A stretch of 39,822 nt of DNA from Sphingomonas sanxanigenens (GTDB lineage Bacteria > Pseudomonadota > Alphaproteobacteria > Sphingomonadales > Sphingomonadaceae): NCBI GenBank assembly GCA_003240855.1, contig QFNN01000016.1:1-39822 (forward strand). Direction: 5' to 3'. The position numbers were made by a program, and so were the translations under genes. How positions within the stretch are numbered: the first letter of the stretch is position 1; the number at the start of each line of letters is the position of its first letter. The notes under the pieces were generated by a model, which saw only the letters and a program-made list of their open reading frames with translations, had not been told where the DNA came from and did not search any database. Below, one piece after another: positions 7,621 to 16,309 of this stretch.

Positions 7621-9666
7621 ATGCCGTCCATGAAGAGCATCGCGTTCGCGGCCCTGATCGGGCTCGCTTCCACCTCGACCGTCGCCATTGCCCGGCCGAT
7701 GACCCCAGCCGATCTTGCCACGCTAAGCCGCGTGAGCGCGCCGACCGTCTCGCCTGACGGAGGCTGGCTGGTCTGGCAGCAGCGTGAGACCGATCTGGCC
7801 GCCAACAAGGGGCATCTGAGCCTGTGGCTGCTCAATCTGTCGGCAAAGGGCGCGAAGCCCGTGAAGATCGCGACACCGGCGGGCAAGGAAGCGCATGACC
7901 CGGCTTTCTCGGCCGACGGCAAGAGCATCTACTTCATCAGCGACGCTTCGGGCAGCGACCAGATCTGGCGGATCGCGCCGGCGGGCGGCGCGGCCGAGCA
8001 GGTGACGCACTATGATTTCGATCTCTCCGGCTTTCTGCTGTCGCCCAGGGACGACAAGGTCGCGATCTGGGCCGATCTGCCGACGGATTGCGACAGCCTG
8101 CCCTGCGCCCCTGCAGCCGGGAAGGCGGGCGGCAGCGCACGCACCTATGACCAGTTGTTCGTGCGCCATTGGGACACCTGGGCGACGCCGGGCCTACGAT
8201 CGCGCGTTTACGTGCTGCCGCTGGTCGCGGGCGGCGTCGCGAAATCGGTGGAAGGGGCGCTGATCGGCGATACGCCGTCCAAGCCCGATGGCGGCGTCGA
8301 GCAGCTCGCATGGAGCGCGGACGGCAAAACCCTGTTCTTCACGCTGCGCGAGGCGGGACGGATCGAGCCGTTGTCGACCAATCTCGACATCTTCGCGGCG
8401 CCGGCCGATGGGAGCGGGGGGCCGGTGAACCTCACCAGCGCCAATCACGCGATGGACAATCTGCCCGCAGTTTCGCCCGATGGGCAATGGCTGGCCTATG
8501 CCGCGATGGAAAGGCCGACCTACGAGGCCGATCGCCTGACGCTCCACCTGCGCAACCTGCAGACGGGCGAGACGAAGGCGCTCGCCCCGGCATGGGACGT
8601 GTCGGTCGATTCGATCGCCTGGGCGGCGGACGGCGCGAGCCTGCTTGTCACCGGGGCGGATCATCTCGATACGCCGCTGTTCCGCGTCGCCATCGCCGAC
8701 GGCAAGGTGACGCGGCTGACGCAGCGTGGGCATGTGTCGAACGTCGCGCCGCTGCCCGATGGCGGCGCGATCGCGACGATCGACACGATCACCGCGCCCG
8801 CCGATTTCTATCGCATCGCAGCCAAGGGCGCGACGATGCGGCTGACCGCAGTCAATGCCGGCAAGCTTGCGGGGATCGATCTGCCGAGCGTCGAGCGCTT
8901 CACCTTCGCGGGGGCTGGCAATGATCCGGTGAGCGGCTGGGTGGTCGCGCCAGCCGGCGCCAAGGCCAAGCTGCCGACCGTGATGCTCGTCCATGGCGGG
9001 CCGCAGGGCAGCTTTTCCGACAGTTGGTCCTATCGCTGGAACCCGATGCTCTTCTCCGCGCCCGGCTATGCGGTGCTGAGCGTCGATTTCCATGGATCAA
9101 CGGGTTACGGACAGAAGTTCACTGACAGCATAAACAAGGATTGGGGCGGCAAGCCGCTGAAGGATCTGCAACTTGGCCTTGCCGCCGCTGCGGCGAAGTT
9201 CGCGGTCGTCGACCCGGCCAACGCCTGCGCGGCGGGCGGCTCCTACGGCGGCTATATGATGAACTGGATCGCGGGCAACTGGCCCGACCAGTTCAAATGT
9301 CTGATCACACATGCCGGCGTCTTTGACGCGCGCGCCATGGCCTATGAGACCGAAGAGCTGTGGTTCGACGAATGGGAGCATGGCGGCCCCTATTTCCAGG
9401 ACCCTGCGGCGTTCGAGAAATGGAACCCGGTGAACCATGTCGCCGCGTGGAAAACGCCGATGCTGGTGATCCACGGCGAAAAGGATTTCCGCATTCCCTA
9501 TACGCAGGGCCTTGCCGCCTTCACCGCCGCGCAGCGCCGCAACGTCCCGTCGCGACTGGTGGTCTATCCGGACGAGAATCACTGGATCCTGAAGCCGCAG
9601 AACAGCATCCAGTGGTATCGCGAGGCCTTCGACTGGTTCGGCAAGTGGCTGAAACCGGCGCAATAG
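7621..9666 (+). CDS. S9 family peptidase (acylaminoacyl/dipeptidyl peptidase type)
   Basis: A 681-residue exported prolyl-oligopeptidase-family serine peptidase. A signal peptide (MKSIAFAALIGLASTSTVAIA) leads into a beta-propeller with repeated VSPDG/FSADGK/WSADGK blades (about residues 30-430). The C-terminal alpha/beta-hydrolase domain has the oxyanion motif VHGGPQG and a triad Ser541 (GGSYGGYM), Asp622 (HGEKDFRIPY) and His654 (DENHW). Such enzymes trim short peptides in the periplasm. ATG codons at 7621 and 7630 are both possible; neither has a strong ribosome site. The 85 bp upstream include TTGACG at 7555, but no well-spaced -10. Confidence 0.93.
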   Translation: MPSMKSIAFAALIGLASTSTVAIARPMTPADLATLSRVSAPTVSPDGGWLVWQQRETDLAANKGHLSLWLLNLSAKGAKPVKIATPAGKEAHDPAFSADGKSIYFISDASGSDQIWRIAPAGGAAEQVTHYDFDLSGFLLSPRDDKVAIWADLPTDCDSLPCAPAAGKAGGSARTYDQLFVRHWDTWATPGLRSRVYVLPLVAGGVAKSVEGALIGDTPSKPDGGVEQLAWSADGKTLFFTLREAGRIEPLSTNLDIFAAPADGSGGPVNLTSANHAMDNLPAVSPDGQWLAYAAMERPTYEADRLTLHLRNLQTGETKALAPAWDVSVDSIAWAADGASLLVTGADHLDTPLFRVAIADGKVTRLTQRGHVSNVAPLPDGGAIATIDTITAPADFYRIAAKGATMRLTAVNAGKLAGIDLPSVERFTFAGAGNDPVSGWVVAPAGAKAKLPTVMLVHGGPQGSFSDSWSYRWNPMLFSAPGYAVLSVDFHGSTGYGQKFTDSINKDWGGKPLKDLQLGLAAAAAKFAVVDPANACAAGGSYGGYMMNWIAGNWPDQFKCLITHAGVFDARAMAYETEELWFDEWEHGGPYFQDPAAFEKWNPVNHVAAWKTPMLVIHGEKDFRIPYTQGLAAFTAAQRRNVPSRLVVYPDENHWILKPQNSIQWYREAFDWFGKWLKPAQ

Positions 9667-9672
9667 CGGGAA

Positions 9673-9756
9673 CCGCTTTGGGTTGAGACTTGCCGAAGCC
9701 GCGCTTTCCTTCGCGCCGAAGGGAGGAAGGGGCTTCGACAGGCTCGGCCCGAACGG
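9673..9756. repeat. REP-like inverted element, CCGTTCG...GTCGAAG family
   Basis: Two arms in inverted orientation. The right arm (9731-9756) starts GGCTTCGACAGGCTC and ends CCGAACGG. The left arm (9673-9700), CCGCTTTGGGTTGAG through CCGAAGCC, is a diverged copy of the right arm's reverse complement. The spacer forms an imperfect hairpin. I recall this motif as a dispersed repeat in sphingomonad genomes. It fills the gap between the S9 peptidase and valS. A related element lies at 32619-32692. Confidence 0.65.
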
Positions 9757-9795
9757 GTTGTGCGCGACAACACATGCAAATAAGGCAGCGCGGCT

Positions 9796-12657
9796 ATGAC
9801 CGAACTGCCCAAGACATTCGATCCCGCCGCCATCGAGGCGCGCTGGTACGCCCGCTGGGAGAGCGAGGGGCTGTTTCGCCCCGATCGCCCCGGCGCCGAG
9901 CCGTTCACGATCGTGAACCCGCCGCCCAACGTGACGGGCAGCCTGCATATCGGCCATGCGCTCGACAACACGCTGCAGGACATTCTCGTCCGCCACGCGC
10001 GCCTGCAGGGCAAGGACGCGCAATGGGTGGTCGGCACCGATCATGCCGGCATCGCGACGCAGATGGTCGTCGAGCGCCAGTTGAACGCCAGGCAGCAGAA
10101 GCGCACCGATTTCACGCGCGAAGAGTTCGTCGCGAAGGTGTGGGAGTGGAAGGAAGAGAGCGGCGGCGAGATCACGCAGCAGCTCCGCCGCCTCGGCTGC
10201 TCGATGGACTGGAGCAACGAACGCTTCACGATGGACGAAGGCTTTTCAAAGGCCGTCCTCAAGGTGTTCGTCGACCTGCACAGGCAGGGCCTGATCTACC
10301 GCGACAAGCGGCTGGTGAACTGGGATCCGGGCCTGGGCACCGCAATCAGCGACCTTGAGGTCGAGACGCGCGAAGTGAAGGGCAGCTTCTGGCACCTGCG
10401 CTATCCGCTGGAGGATGGATCGGGCTTCATCCAGGTCGCGACGACGCGGCCCGAGACGATGCTTGCCGACATGGCCGTTGCGGTGAACCCGGGCGACGAG
10501 CGCTATGCCGCACTGGTCGGCAAGAAGCTGCGCCTGCCGATCACCGGCCGCCTGATCCCGATCATCGCTGACGATCATGCCGATCCCGAGCTTGGATCGG
10601 GCGCGGTGAAGATCACGCCGGGGCATGACTTCAACGATTTCGAGGTCGGCCGCCGCGCCGGGATCGAGGCGCGCGACATGCTCAACATGCTCGACGCCAA
10701 GGCGCAGATCACCCAGACCAGCGACCAGAAAATCCCCGCCGATCTGATCGGGCTTGATCGCTTCGAGGCGCGCAAGATCATCGTCCAGCGGCTGAAGGAC
10801 GAGGGGTTCCTCGTCGCTTATGTCGACAAGGACGGCAACGAGCATGATGCCGAGCCGCGCACGATCCAGACGCCCTATGGCGATCGATCGGGCGTGGTGA
10901 TCGAGCCGTGGCTGACCGATCAATGGTATGTCGACGCGGCGACGCTGGCCAAGCCCGCGATCGAGGCGGTGCGATCGGGCGCGACGAAGATCGTGCCGAA
11001 AAGCTGGGAAAAGACCTATTTCAACTGGATGGAGAACATCCAGCCCTGGTGCGTGAGCCGCCAGCTATGGTGGGGGCACCAGATTCCGGCGTGGTTTGGT
11101 CTTTCCAAGGAGTGTTTCGAGAGGAACGCCGCTCGCGCCTACGCTGACATCGGCCGCGATATTTTTAAGGGTGCAGAGCAGGCGGATCAGATATCGTTCG
11201 TCGCGGAGACCGAGGCGGAGGCCTTAGAGGCTGCCAAGGCCTATTATGGTCCGGCCTTTGTCGTGGCGACGGAAGAAGCGTTGGCTCAGGGGGGCATTGA
11301 GCTGGACGGCAAGACTCTTTCGGTCCTTGTTCGCGATCCCGACGTCCTCGATACTTGGTTCTCCTCCGCGCTGTGGCCGTTCGCGACGATGGGGTGGCCC
11401 GACGCCGATGTGCGCGCGATGGGGCGTTATCCTAACGATGTGCTGATCTCGGGCTTCGACATCCTGTTTTTCTGGGATGCGCGCATGATGATGCAGGGCA
11501 TCCACTTCATGGGCGAGAACGGGAAGCTGCCGCTTCAGGAGAGCGTGCCCTTCAAAACGCTTTACCTGCACGGCCTCGTCCGCGCGGCGGACGGGCAGAA
11601 AATGTCCAAGTCCAAGGGCAATGTCGTCAATCCGCTGGGGCTGATCGACCGATATGGCGCCGATGCGCTGCGCTTCTTCATGGCGGCGATGGAAAGCCAG
11701 GGGCGCGACATCAAGCTCGATGAGAAGCGCGTCGAGGGCTATCGCAACTTCGCGACCAAGCTGTGGAACGCCACGCGCTTCGCCATGTCCAACGGCATCG
11801 GCGCATCGGCGACGATCGAGCCGCCGGCGGCGACGCTGACGGTCAATCGCTGGATCATCGCAGAGACGATCCAGACCGTGCAGAAGCTGGACCTGGCGCT
11901 TGCCGACCTGCGTTATGACGAGGCGGCGAACACGATCTACCAGTTTGCGTGGAACCGTTTCTGCGACTGGTATCTGGAACTGATCAAGCCTGCCGCGAGC
12001 GGCGACGAGCGAGGCGCGATCGACGACGAGACCAGGGCGGTCGCCGGCTGGGTGCTCGACCAGATCCTCGTCATGCTCCATCCGTTCATGCCCTTCGTCA
12101 CCGAGGAGCTGTGGAACGCGCTGGGGACGCGCGCCTATCCGATCATCGTCGCGAAATGGCCGATGGCCGATGCGCGCGCGATCGATCCCGCGGCGGCGCA
12201 GGAGATTGACTGGCTGATCCGCCTGGTAAGCGATGTGCGCGCGGCGCGCAGCGAGCTAGGCGTTCCGCCGGGCGCGCGGCTGCCGATCCATGTCCGCGAC
12301 GCGGCCGCACTGACGAACGAGCGGCTGGAGCGCCAGACGGCGGCGATCGCGCGGCTGGCGCGCGTCGATCTGGCGGCGGGCGAACCCGGCGCCGGCGGCG
12401 CGCTGCAGGTGGTGGTCGACGAAGCGACCTTCGTGCTGCCGCTGGGCGACGTGATCGATCTCGACGCCGAGCGCGCGAGGCTTGCCAAGGCGCGCGAGGC
12501 GGCGATCAAGGAACGCGATTCGCTTGCCGGGCGGCTGGGCAATCCCAGCTTCGTCGAACGCGCCAAGCCCGAAGCGGTCGAGAAGGCCCGCGCCGATCAT
12601 GCCGAGAAGGCCGCCGAGGCCGAGCGGCTGGAAGCGGCGCTCGCACGGCTGGGCTGA
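9796..12657 (+). CDS. valS: valyl-tRNA synthetase
   Basis: Class I synthetase that charges tRNA-Val, 953 residues. The HIGH motif is at residues 51-54 (NVTGSLHIGHAL). The CP1 editing domain includes VATTRPETMLADMAVAVNP, which clears mischarged threonine. KMSKS is at 602-606 (GQKMSKSKGN). An anticodon-binding helical domain and a C-terminal coiled coil (LDAERARLAKAREAAIKER) that contacts the tRNA complete it. Between WGHQIPAWFG and DPDVLDTWFSSALWPF there are roughly 50 residues more than in the short bacterial form, and codons there (AGG, ATA, TTA, ATT, TTT) differ from the rest of the gene. The catalytic motifs are all intact. Confidence 0.97.
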   Translation: MTELPKTFDPAAIEARWYARWESEGLFRPDRPGAEPFTIVNPPPNVTGSLHIGHALDNTLQDILVRHARLQGKDAQWVVGTDHAGIATQMVVERQLNARQQKRTDFTREEFVAKVWEWKEESGGEITQQLRRLGCSMDWSNERFTMDEGFSKAVLKVFVDLHRQGLIYRDKRLVNWDPGLGTAISDLEVETREVKGSFWHLRYPLEDGSGFIQVATTRPETMLADMAVAVNPGDERYAALVGKKLRLPITGRLIPIIADDHADPELGSGAVKITPGHDFNDFEVGRRAGIEARDMLNMLDAKAQITQTSDQKIPADLIGLDRFEARKIIVQRLKDEGFLVAYVDKDGNEHDAEPRTIQTPYGDRSGVVIEPWLTDQWYVDAATLAKPAIEAVRSGATKIVPKSWEKTYFNWMENIQPWCVSRQLWWGHQIPAWFGLSKECFERNAARAYADIGRDIFKGAEQADQISFVAETEAEALEAAKAYYGPAFVVATEEALAQGGIELDGKTLSVLVRDPDVLDTWFSSALWPFATMGWPDADVRAMGRYPNDVLISGFDILFFWDARMMMQGIHFMGENGKLPLQESVPFKTLYLHGLVRAADGQKMSKSKGNVVNPLGLIDRYGADALRFFMAAMESQGRDIKLDEKRVEGYRNFATKLWNATRFAMSNGIGASATIEPPAATLTVNRWIIAETIQTVQKLDLALADLRYDEAANTIYQFAWNRFCDWYLELIKPAASGDERGAIDDETRAVAGWVLDQILVMLHPFMPFVTEELWNALGTRAYPIIVAKWPMADARAIDPAAAQEIDWLIRLVSDVRAARSELGVPPGARLPIHVRDAAALTNERLERQTAAIARLARVDLAAGEPGAGGALQVVVDEATFVLPLGDVIDLDAERARLAKAREAAIKERDSLAGRLGNPSFVERAKPEAVEKARADHAEKAAEAERLEAALARLG

Positions 12658-12661
12658 ATGC

Positions 12662-12743
12662 CGTCATTGCGAGGGGCGCAGCCCCGCGGCAATCCAGCCG
12701 GGCGCATGAGCCGCTGGATGGCTTCGCTGCGCTCGCAATGACG
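12662..12743. repeat. palindromic repeat, CGTCATTGCGAG ends
   Basis: An 82-bp element bounded by CGTCATTGCGAG (12662-12673) and its exact inverse CTCGCAATGACG (12732-12743), with an internal GCAATCCAG block. It starts 5 bp after the valS stop, where it may act as a terminator or protect the transcript end. A second copy with the same 12-bp ends lies at 28728-28808. Confidence 0.85.
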
Positions 12744-12862
12744 ACGCTGACCGGCTTGCGCGGGCGTGCTGTCCGCTCTTTCCTTTTGCCGCTTCGCGCG
12801 CGAAGGAGGGACGGGGGCATGGTGGCCGGAATCGGCGCGGGATAATCAGGGGCATAAGCGAA

Positions 12863-14338
12863 ATGGCCGAACAGGAAGCGCCCAAGGCGCCGGGGCGCCC
12901 GCATGGCGGCATGGACCTTACCAAGGGGCCGATCGCCAAGACGCTGCTGCTCTTTTCGCTGCCGACGCTGGGATCGAGCATCCTCCAGTCGCTGAACGCA
13001 TCGATCAACGCGGTGTGGATCGGCCAGTTTCTGGGCGAGAAGGCGCTGGCGGCGACGACCAACGCTAACCTTGTCATGTTCCTGCTGATCGCCGCCGTAT
13101 TCGGCTTCGGCATGGCCGCGACGATCCTGATCGGCCAGAATATGGGGCGGCGCGACATCGACATGGTGCGCCGCGTGCTGGGCAGCGCTTTCGGCCTGTT
13201 CGCGGTCATATCGTTGGTGACCGTGATCGTCGGGCTGCTCGCGGCGCCCGTGCTGCTCCGCCTGCTGGCGACCCCCGCCGACGTGACGCCGCTGGCGCTG
13301 GCCTATATCCGGCCGATCTTCGTCGCGATGCTGCCCGGCTTCCTGTCTGTGTTGCTGACCATGGCGCTGCGCGGCACGGGCGATTCGCTGACGCCGCTCA
13401 AGTTCATGGCGCTGGGATCTTTTTTCGACGTGATCCTCAATCCGGTTTTCATCCTCGGCCTCGCCGGGATGCCGAGGCTCGGAATCGAGGGGTCGGCGGT
13501 GGCGACGCTGATCGCCAACAGCATCGCCTTAACCTCGCTCATCACCTACATTTATGCGCGCGATCTGACGATCCGGCTGCGCGGGCCGGAGCTGCGCTAC
13601 CTGATCCCCCGCGCCGATCTGGTGCGGCTGATCGTCGCCAAGGGGTTCCCGATGGGGCTGCAGATGCTGGTCGTCTCGATCTCCGCGCTGGCGATGATCG
13701 GGCTGGTCAACCGCCACGGGACAAGCACGACAGCCGGCTTTGGCGCGGCGAACCAGCTCTGGACCTATATCCAGATGCCCGCCATGTCGGTGGGCGCGGG
13801 CGTCAGCGCCATGGTGGCGCAGAATATCGGCGCGGGGCTTTGGGCGCGCGTCGATCGCATCACCTGGGCGGGGATCGTGATGAACTGCGCGCTGACCGGG
13901 GCGCTGCTGCTGATCCTGACCTTGCTCGATCGCCATGTGTTGTGGCTGTTCCTCGGATCGCATGACGAGGCGATCGATATCGCGGTGCGGATGAACCTGA
14001 TCGCGGGCTGGAGCTTCATCATGTTCGGCATCTCGCTGGTGCTGGCGGCGACGGTGCGCGCCAATGGCGCGGTGCTGGGGCCGCTCATCATCCTGGCGAT
14101 CGCGCTGCTGCCCGTCCGGATCGGGCTGGCGGCGACGTTCGACCCGAGCTGGGGCTCCGACGCGATCTGGTGGAGCTTCCCGGCGGGCTCGCTCGCCTCG
14201 CTGGCGATGACGGTCGCCTTCTACCTGCATGGCGGATGGCGCAAGCTGCACCTCGTTCCGGCCAAGTCGGAGATCGAAGTGGAGGAAGAGACGCTGGCCG
14301 ATTGCGATGCGACCGGGAAGGCCGCGCCGATCGGCTAG
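12863..14338 (+). CDS. MATE family efflux transporter
   Basis: A 491-residue inner-membrane exporter of the MATE family, which uses an Na+ or H+ gradient to expel cationic drugs or metabolites. About twelve transmembrane helices are evident in two similar halves. The start region GPIAKTLLLFSLPTLGSSIL, then NAVWIGQFLGEKALAATT and GFGMAATILIGQNMGRRD are characteristic. ATG 12863 follows a long gap containing the CGTCATTGCGAG repeat, so it is probably transcribed separately from valS. Its TAG stop overlaps the TAG stop of the convergent lipid kinase through a shared CTAG. The substrate cannot be deduced. Confidence 0.92.
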   Translation: MAEQEAPKAPGRPHGGMDLTKGPIAKTLLLFSLPTLGSSILQSLNASINAVWIGQFLGEKALAATTNANLVMFLLIAAVFGFGMAATILIGQNMGRRDIDMVRRVLGSAFGLFAVISLVTVIVGLLAAPVLLRLLATPADVTPLALAYIRPIFVAMLPGFLSVLLTMALRGTGDSLTPLKFMALGSFFDVILNPVFILGLAGMPRLGIEGSAVATLIANSIALTSLITYIYARDLTIRLRGPELRYLIPRADLVRLIVAKGFPMGLQMLVVSISALAMIGLVNRHGTSTTAGFGAANQLWTYIQMPAMSVGAGVSAMVAQNIGAGLWARVDRITWAGIVMNCALTGALLLILTLLDRHVLWLFLGSHDEAIDIAVRMNLIAGWSFIMFGISLVLAATVRANGAVLGPLIILAIALLPVRIGLAATFDPSWGSDAIWWSFPAGSLASLAMTVAFYLHGGWRKLHLVPAKSEIEVEEETLADCDATGKAAPIG

Positions 14339-15228
14339 CTGGCCCGGGGGGCCGCAACCTCGATCACGCCCTTGGCGACTTTCGCGGTAACCGGGGTGCG
14401 GGCCAGCACCTCTCCGTCGATCGAGATGGGCAGGGGCGGATCGGTCGCGATGCGGAGCGCGACGCCGCGAAACTCGCGCACCGTCCGCTTGCGCCAGCGC
14501 AACTTCATCAGGCTGGCGGCCCAACTGGCGATCAGGCGATGCTTCGCATTGCCGATCACCGCCTGAACCACGATCTCGCCGCTGTCGGGCGCTGCGCTTT
14601 CGACCAGCTCGGCGCCGCCATGATAGCCGCCATTGGCTATGCGCAGCTCGACCGCGTCGATCGTCTCGGCCGCGTCGCCTTCGCCGATCGTCACGCGGAA
14701 AGGGCGAAAGCCGATGAACTTCCAAGCCGCCCAGGCGAGATAGCCGATGCGGCCGCCGACGCGCTTGAGGCCGTGGGGCACGGTTTCGGCGATCATCGGC
14801 GACAGTCCGATCGCCGCGCAGTTGGCGAAATAGTCGTCGTCGATCACGCCAAGGTCTATTCGCCGTCGTTCGCCATCCGCGATCACCGCGACCGCGCCGT
14901 CGAGATCGAGGGGAATGTTCATCGTGCGTGCGAAGCTGTTGGCGGTGCCGAGCGGGAGCAGCGCAAAAACGGCGTTCTTGCCGACGAACTCGTCGACGCT
15001 CATCGACAGCGAACCGTCGCCGCCGCCGACGATGACCATCGGCGCGCCTGCCGCCAGCGCCTTGCGCACCGTGGGAACGAGTTCACGCGGATCCCTCAGC
15101 GCATGCGCGGCGATCAGCTCGACGCCGGCGGCGGCGAGCTTCGTTTTCGCTTCGTCGAAAAGATCGCGCCCCCTGCGCGACATGGCGTTGACGATGAGGA
15201 TGGCCTGGCGCGGCAAATCTTTGCTCAT
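14335..15228 (-). CDS. diacylglycerol kinase family lipid kinase (YegS-like)
   Basis: A 297-residue member of the diacylglycerol/sphingosine kinase superfamily, which phosphorylates a lipid hydroxyl using ATP. The N-terminal domain has AILIVNAMSRRGRD, the nucleotide-binding VIVGGGDGSLS motif and the ALLPLGTANSFARTMNIP block. The C-terminal beta-sandwich ends PLPISIDGEVLARTPVTAKV. In a sphingolipid-making lineage a sphingoid base is a conceivable substrate, but nothing in the sequence proves it. ATG 15228 (MSKDLPRQAILIVN) is preferred to the frame continuing to 15279. It is divergent from hemB with 85 bp between them. Confidence 0.9.
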   Translation of the reverse strand: MSKDLPRQAILIVNAMSRRGRDLFDEAKTKLAAAGVELIAAHALRDPRELVPTVRKALAAGAPMVIVGGGDGSLSMSVDEFVGKNAVFALLPLGTANSFARTMNIPLDLDGAVAVIADGERRRIDLGVIDDDYFANCAAIGLSPMIAETVPHGLKRVGGRIGYLAWAAWKFIGFRPFRVTIGEGDAAETIDAVELRIANGGYHGGAELVESAAPDSGEIVVQAVIGNAKHRLIASWAASLMKLRWRKRTVREFRGVALRIATDPPLPISIDGEVLARTPVTAKVAKGVIEVAAPRAS

Positions 15229-15313
15229 GGGAGCCAAACGCGCTTGCCTCGTTACGGATGCATAAGATTCTTGTGCCATGGCGGGACGGAATGAAATCCT
15301 CTAGTGCCCGGAC

Positions 15314-16309
15314 ATGACCTACGCATCCTTCCCCGCCCTTCGCCTTCGTCGCACGCGCTACACCGCCTGGAGCCGCGCGCTTCACGCCGAGACGCGGATC
15401 GCGCCGAGCGACTTCATCTGGCCGTTGTTCGTCGTCGAGGGGAAGGGCGTCGAGGAACCGATATCGACCCTGCCGGGCGTATCGCGCTGGTCGGTCGACC
15501 TGATCGTCGAGCGCGGGCGCGAGGCGGCGCGGCTGGGCATACCCTGCGTCGCGCTGTTCCCCTATACCCAGCCCGAGCGGCGCAGCGAGGACGGGCGCGA
15601 GGCGCTCAACCCCGACAATCTGATGTGCCAGGCGATCCGCGCGCTGAAGGACGCCGTGCCCGAAGTGGGCGTGCTGACCGATGTCGCGCTCGATCCCTAT
15701 ACAAGCCACGGGCAGGACGGGCTGATCGATGCGGCGGGCAACGTCCTCAACGACGAGACGATGGACGTGCTCGTCGGCCAGGCGCTGGTGCAGGCCGAAG
15801 CGGGGGCGGACATCATCGCGCCGTCCGACATGATGGACGGGCGCGTCGGGGCGATCCGCACCGCTCTCGAGGCCGGCAATCATCGCGAAGTCCAGATCAT
15901 GGCTTATTCGGCCAAATATGCCTCTGCCTTCTACGGCCCGTTCCGCGACGCCGTGGGATCGCGCGGGCTGCTGAAGGGAAACAAGCGCGGCTATCAGATG
16001 GATCACGCCAATAGCGACGAGGCGCTGCGCGAAGTGGCGCTCGATCTCGCCGAAGGTGCGGACAGCGTTATGGTGAAGCCGGGTCTGCCTTATCTGGACA
16101 TCATTCGTCGCGTGAAGGACGAGTTCCAGGTGCCTGTGTTCGCTTATCAGGTTTCCGGGGAATATGCGATGATCGAAGCCGCGGCCGCAGCAGGAGCGGG
16201 GGACCGCGACGCGCTGGTGCTCGAAACGCTGACCGCGTTCAAGCGCGCGGGCTGTTCGGGCGTTCTGACTTATCACGCCGCGCACGCGGCGCGCCTGCTG
16301 GGGGCCTGA
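15314..16309 (+). CDS. hemB: porphobilinogen synthase (delta-aminolevulinate dehydratase)
   Basis: Condenses two 5-aminolevulinate molecules into porphobilinogen, the second common step of haem synthesis. The 331-residue protein has the two active-site lysines, Lys201 (AYSAKYASAFYGPFRDA) and Lys255 (DSVMVKPGLPYLD). The metal loop reads DVALDPYTSHGQDG, the aspartate-rich form without the zinc cysteines, as in magnesium-dependent alphaproteobacterial enzymes. Its stop overlaps the ATG of the next gene (TGATG), so a four-gene operon through 19711 is likely. Confidence 0.97.
   Translation: MTYASFPALRLRRTRYTAWSRALHAETRIAPSDFIWPLFVVEGKGVEEPISTLPGVSRWSVDLIVERGREAARLGIPCVALFPYTQPERRSEDGREALNPDNLMCQAIRALKDAVPEVGVLTDVALDPYTSHGQDGLIDAAGNVLNDETMDVLVGQALVQAEAGADIIAPSDMMDGRVGAIRTALEAGNHREVQIMAYSAKYASAFYGPFRDAVGSRGLLKGNKRGYQMDHANSDEALREVALDLAEGADSVMVKPGLPYLDIIRRVKDEFQVPVFAYQVSGEYAMIEAAAAAGAGDRDALVLETLTAFKRAGCSGVLTYHAAHAARLLGA

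Noticed and set aside
14335..14338. Overlap of the MATE and lipid kinase genes as a possible annotation error or frameshift
   Set aside because: Both genes end naturally, sharing CTAG; both C-termini look normal.
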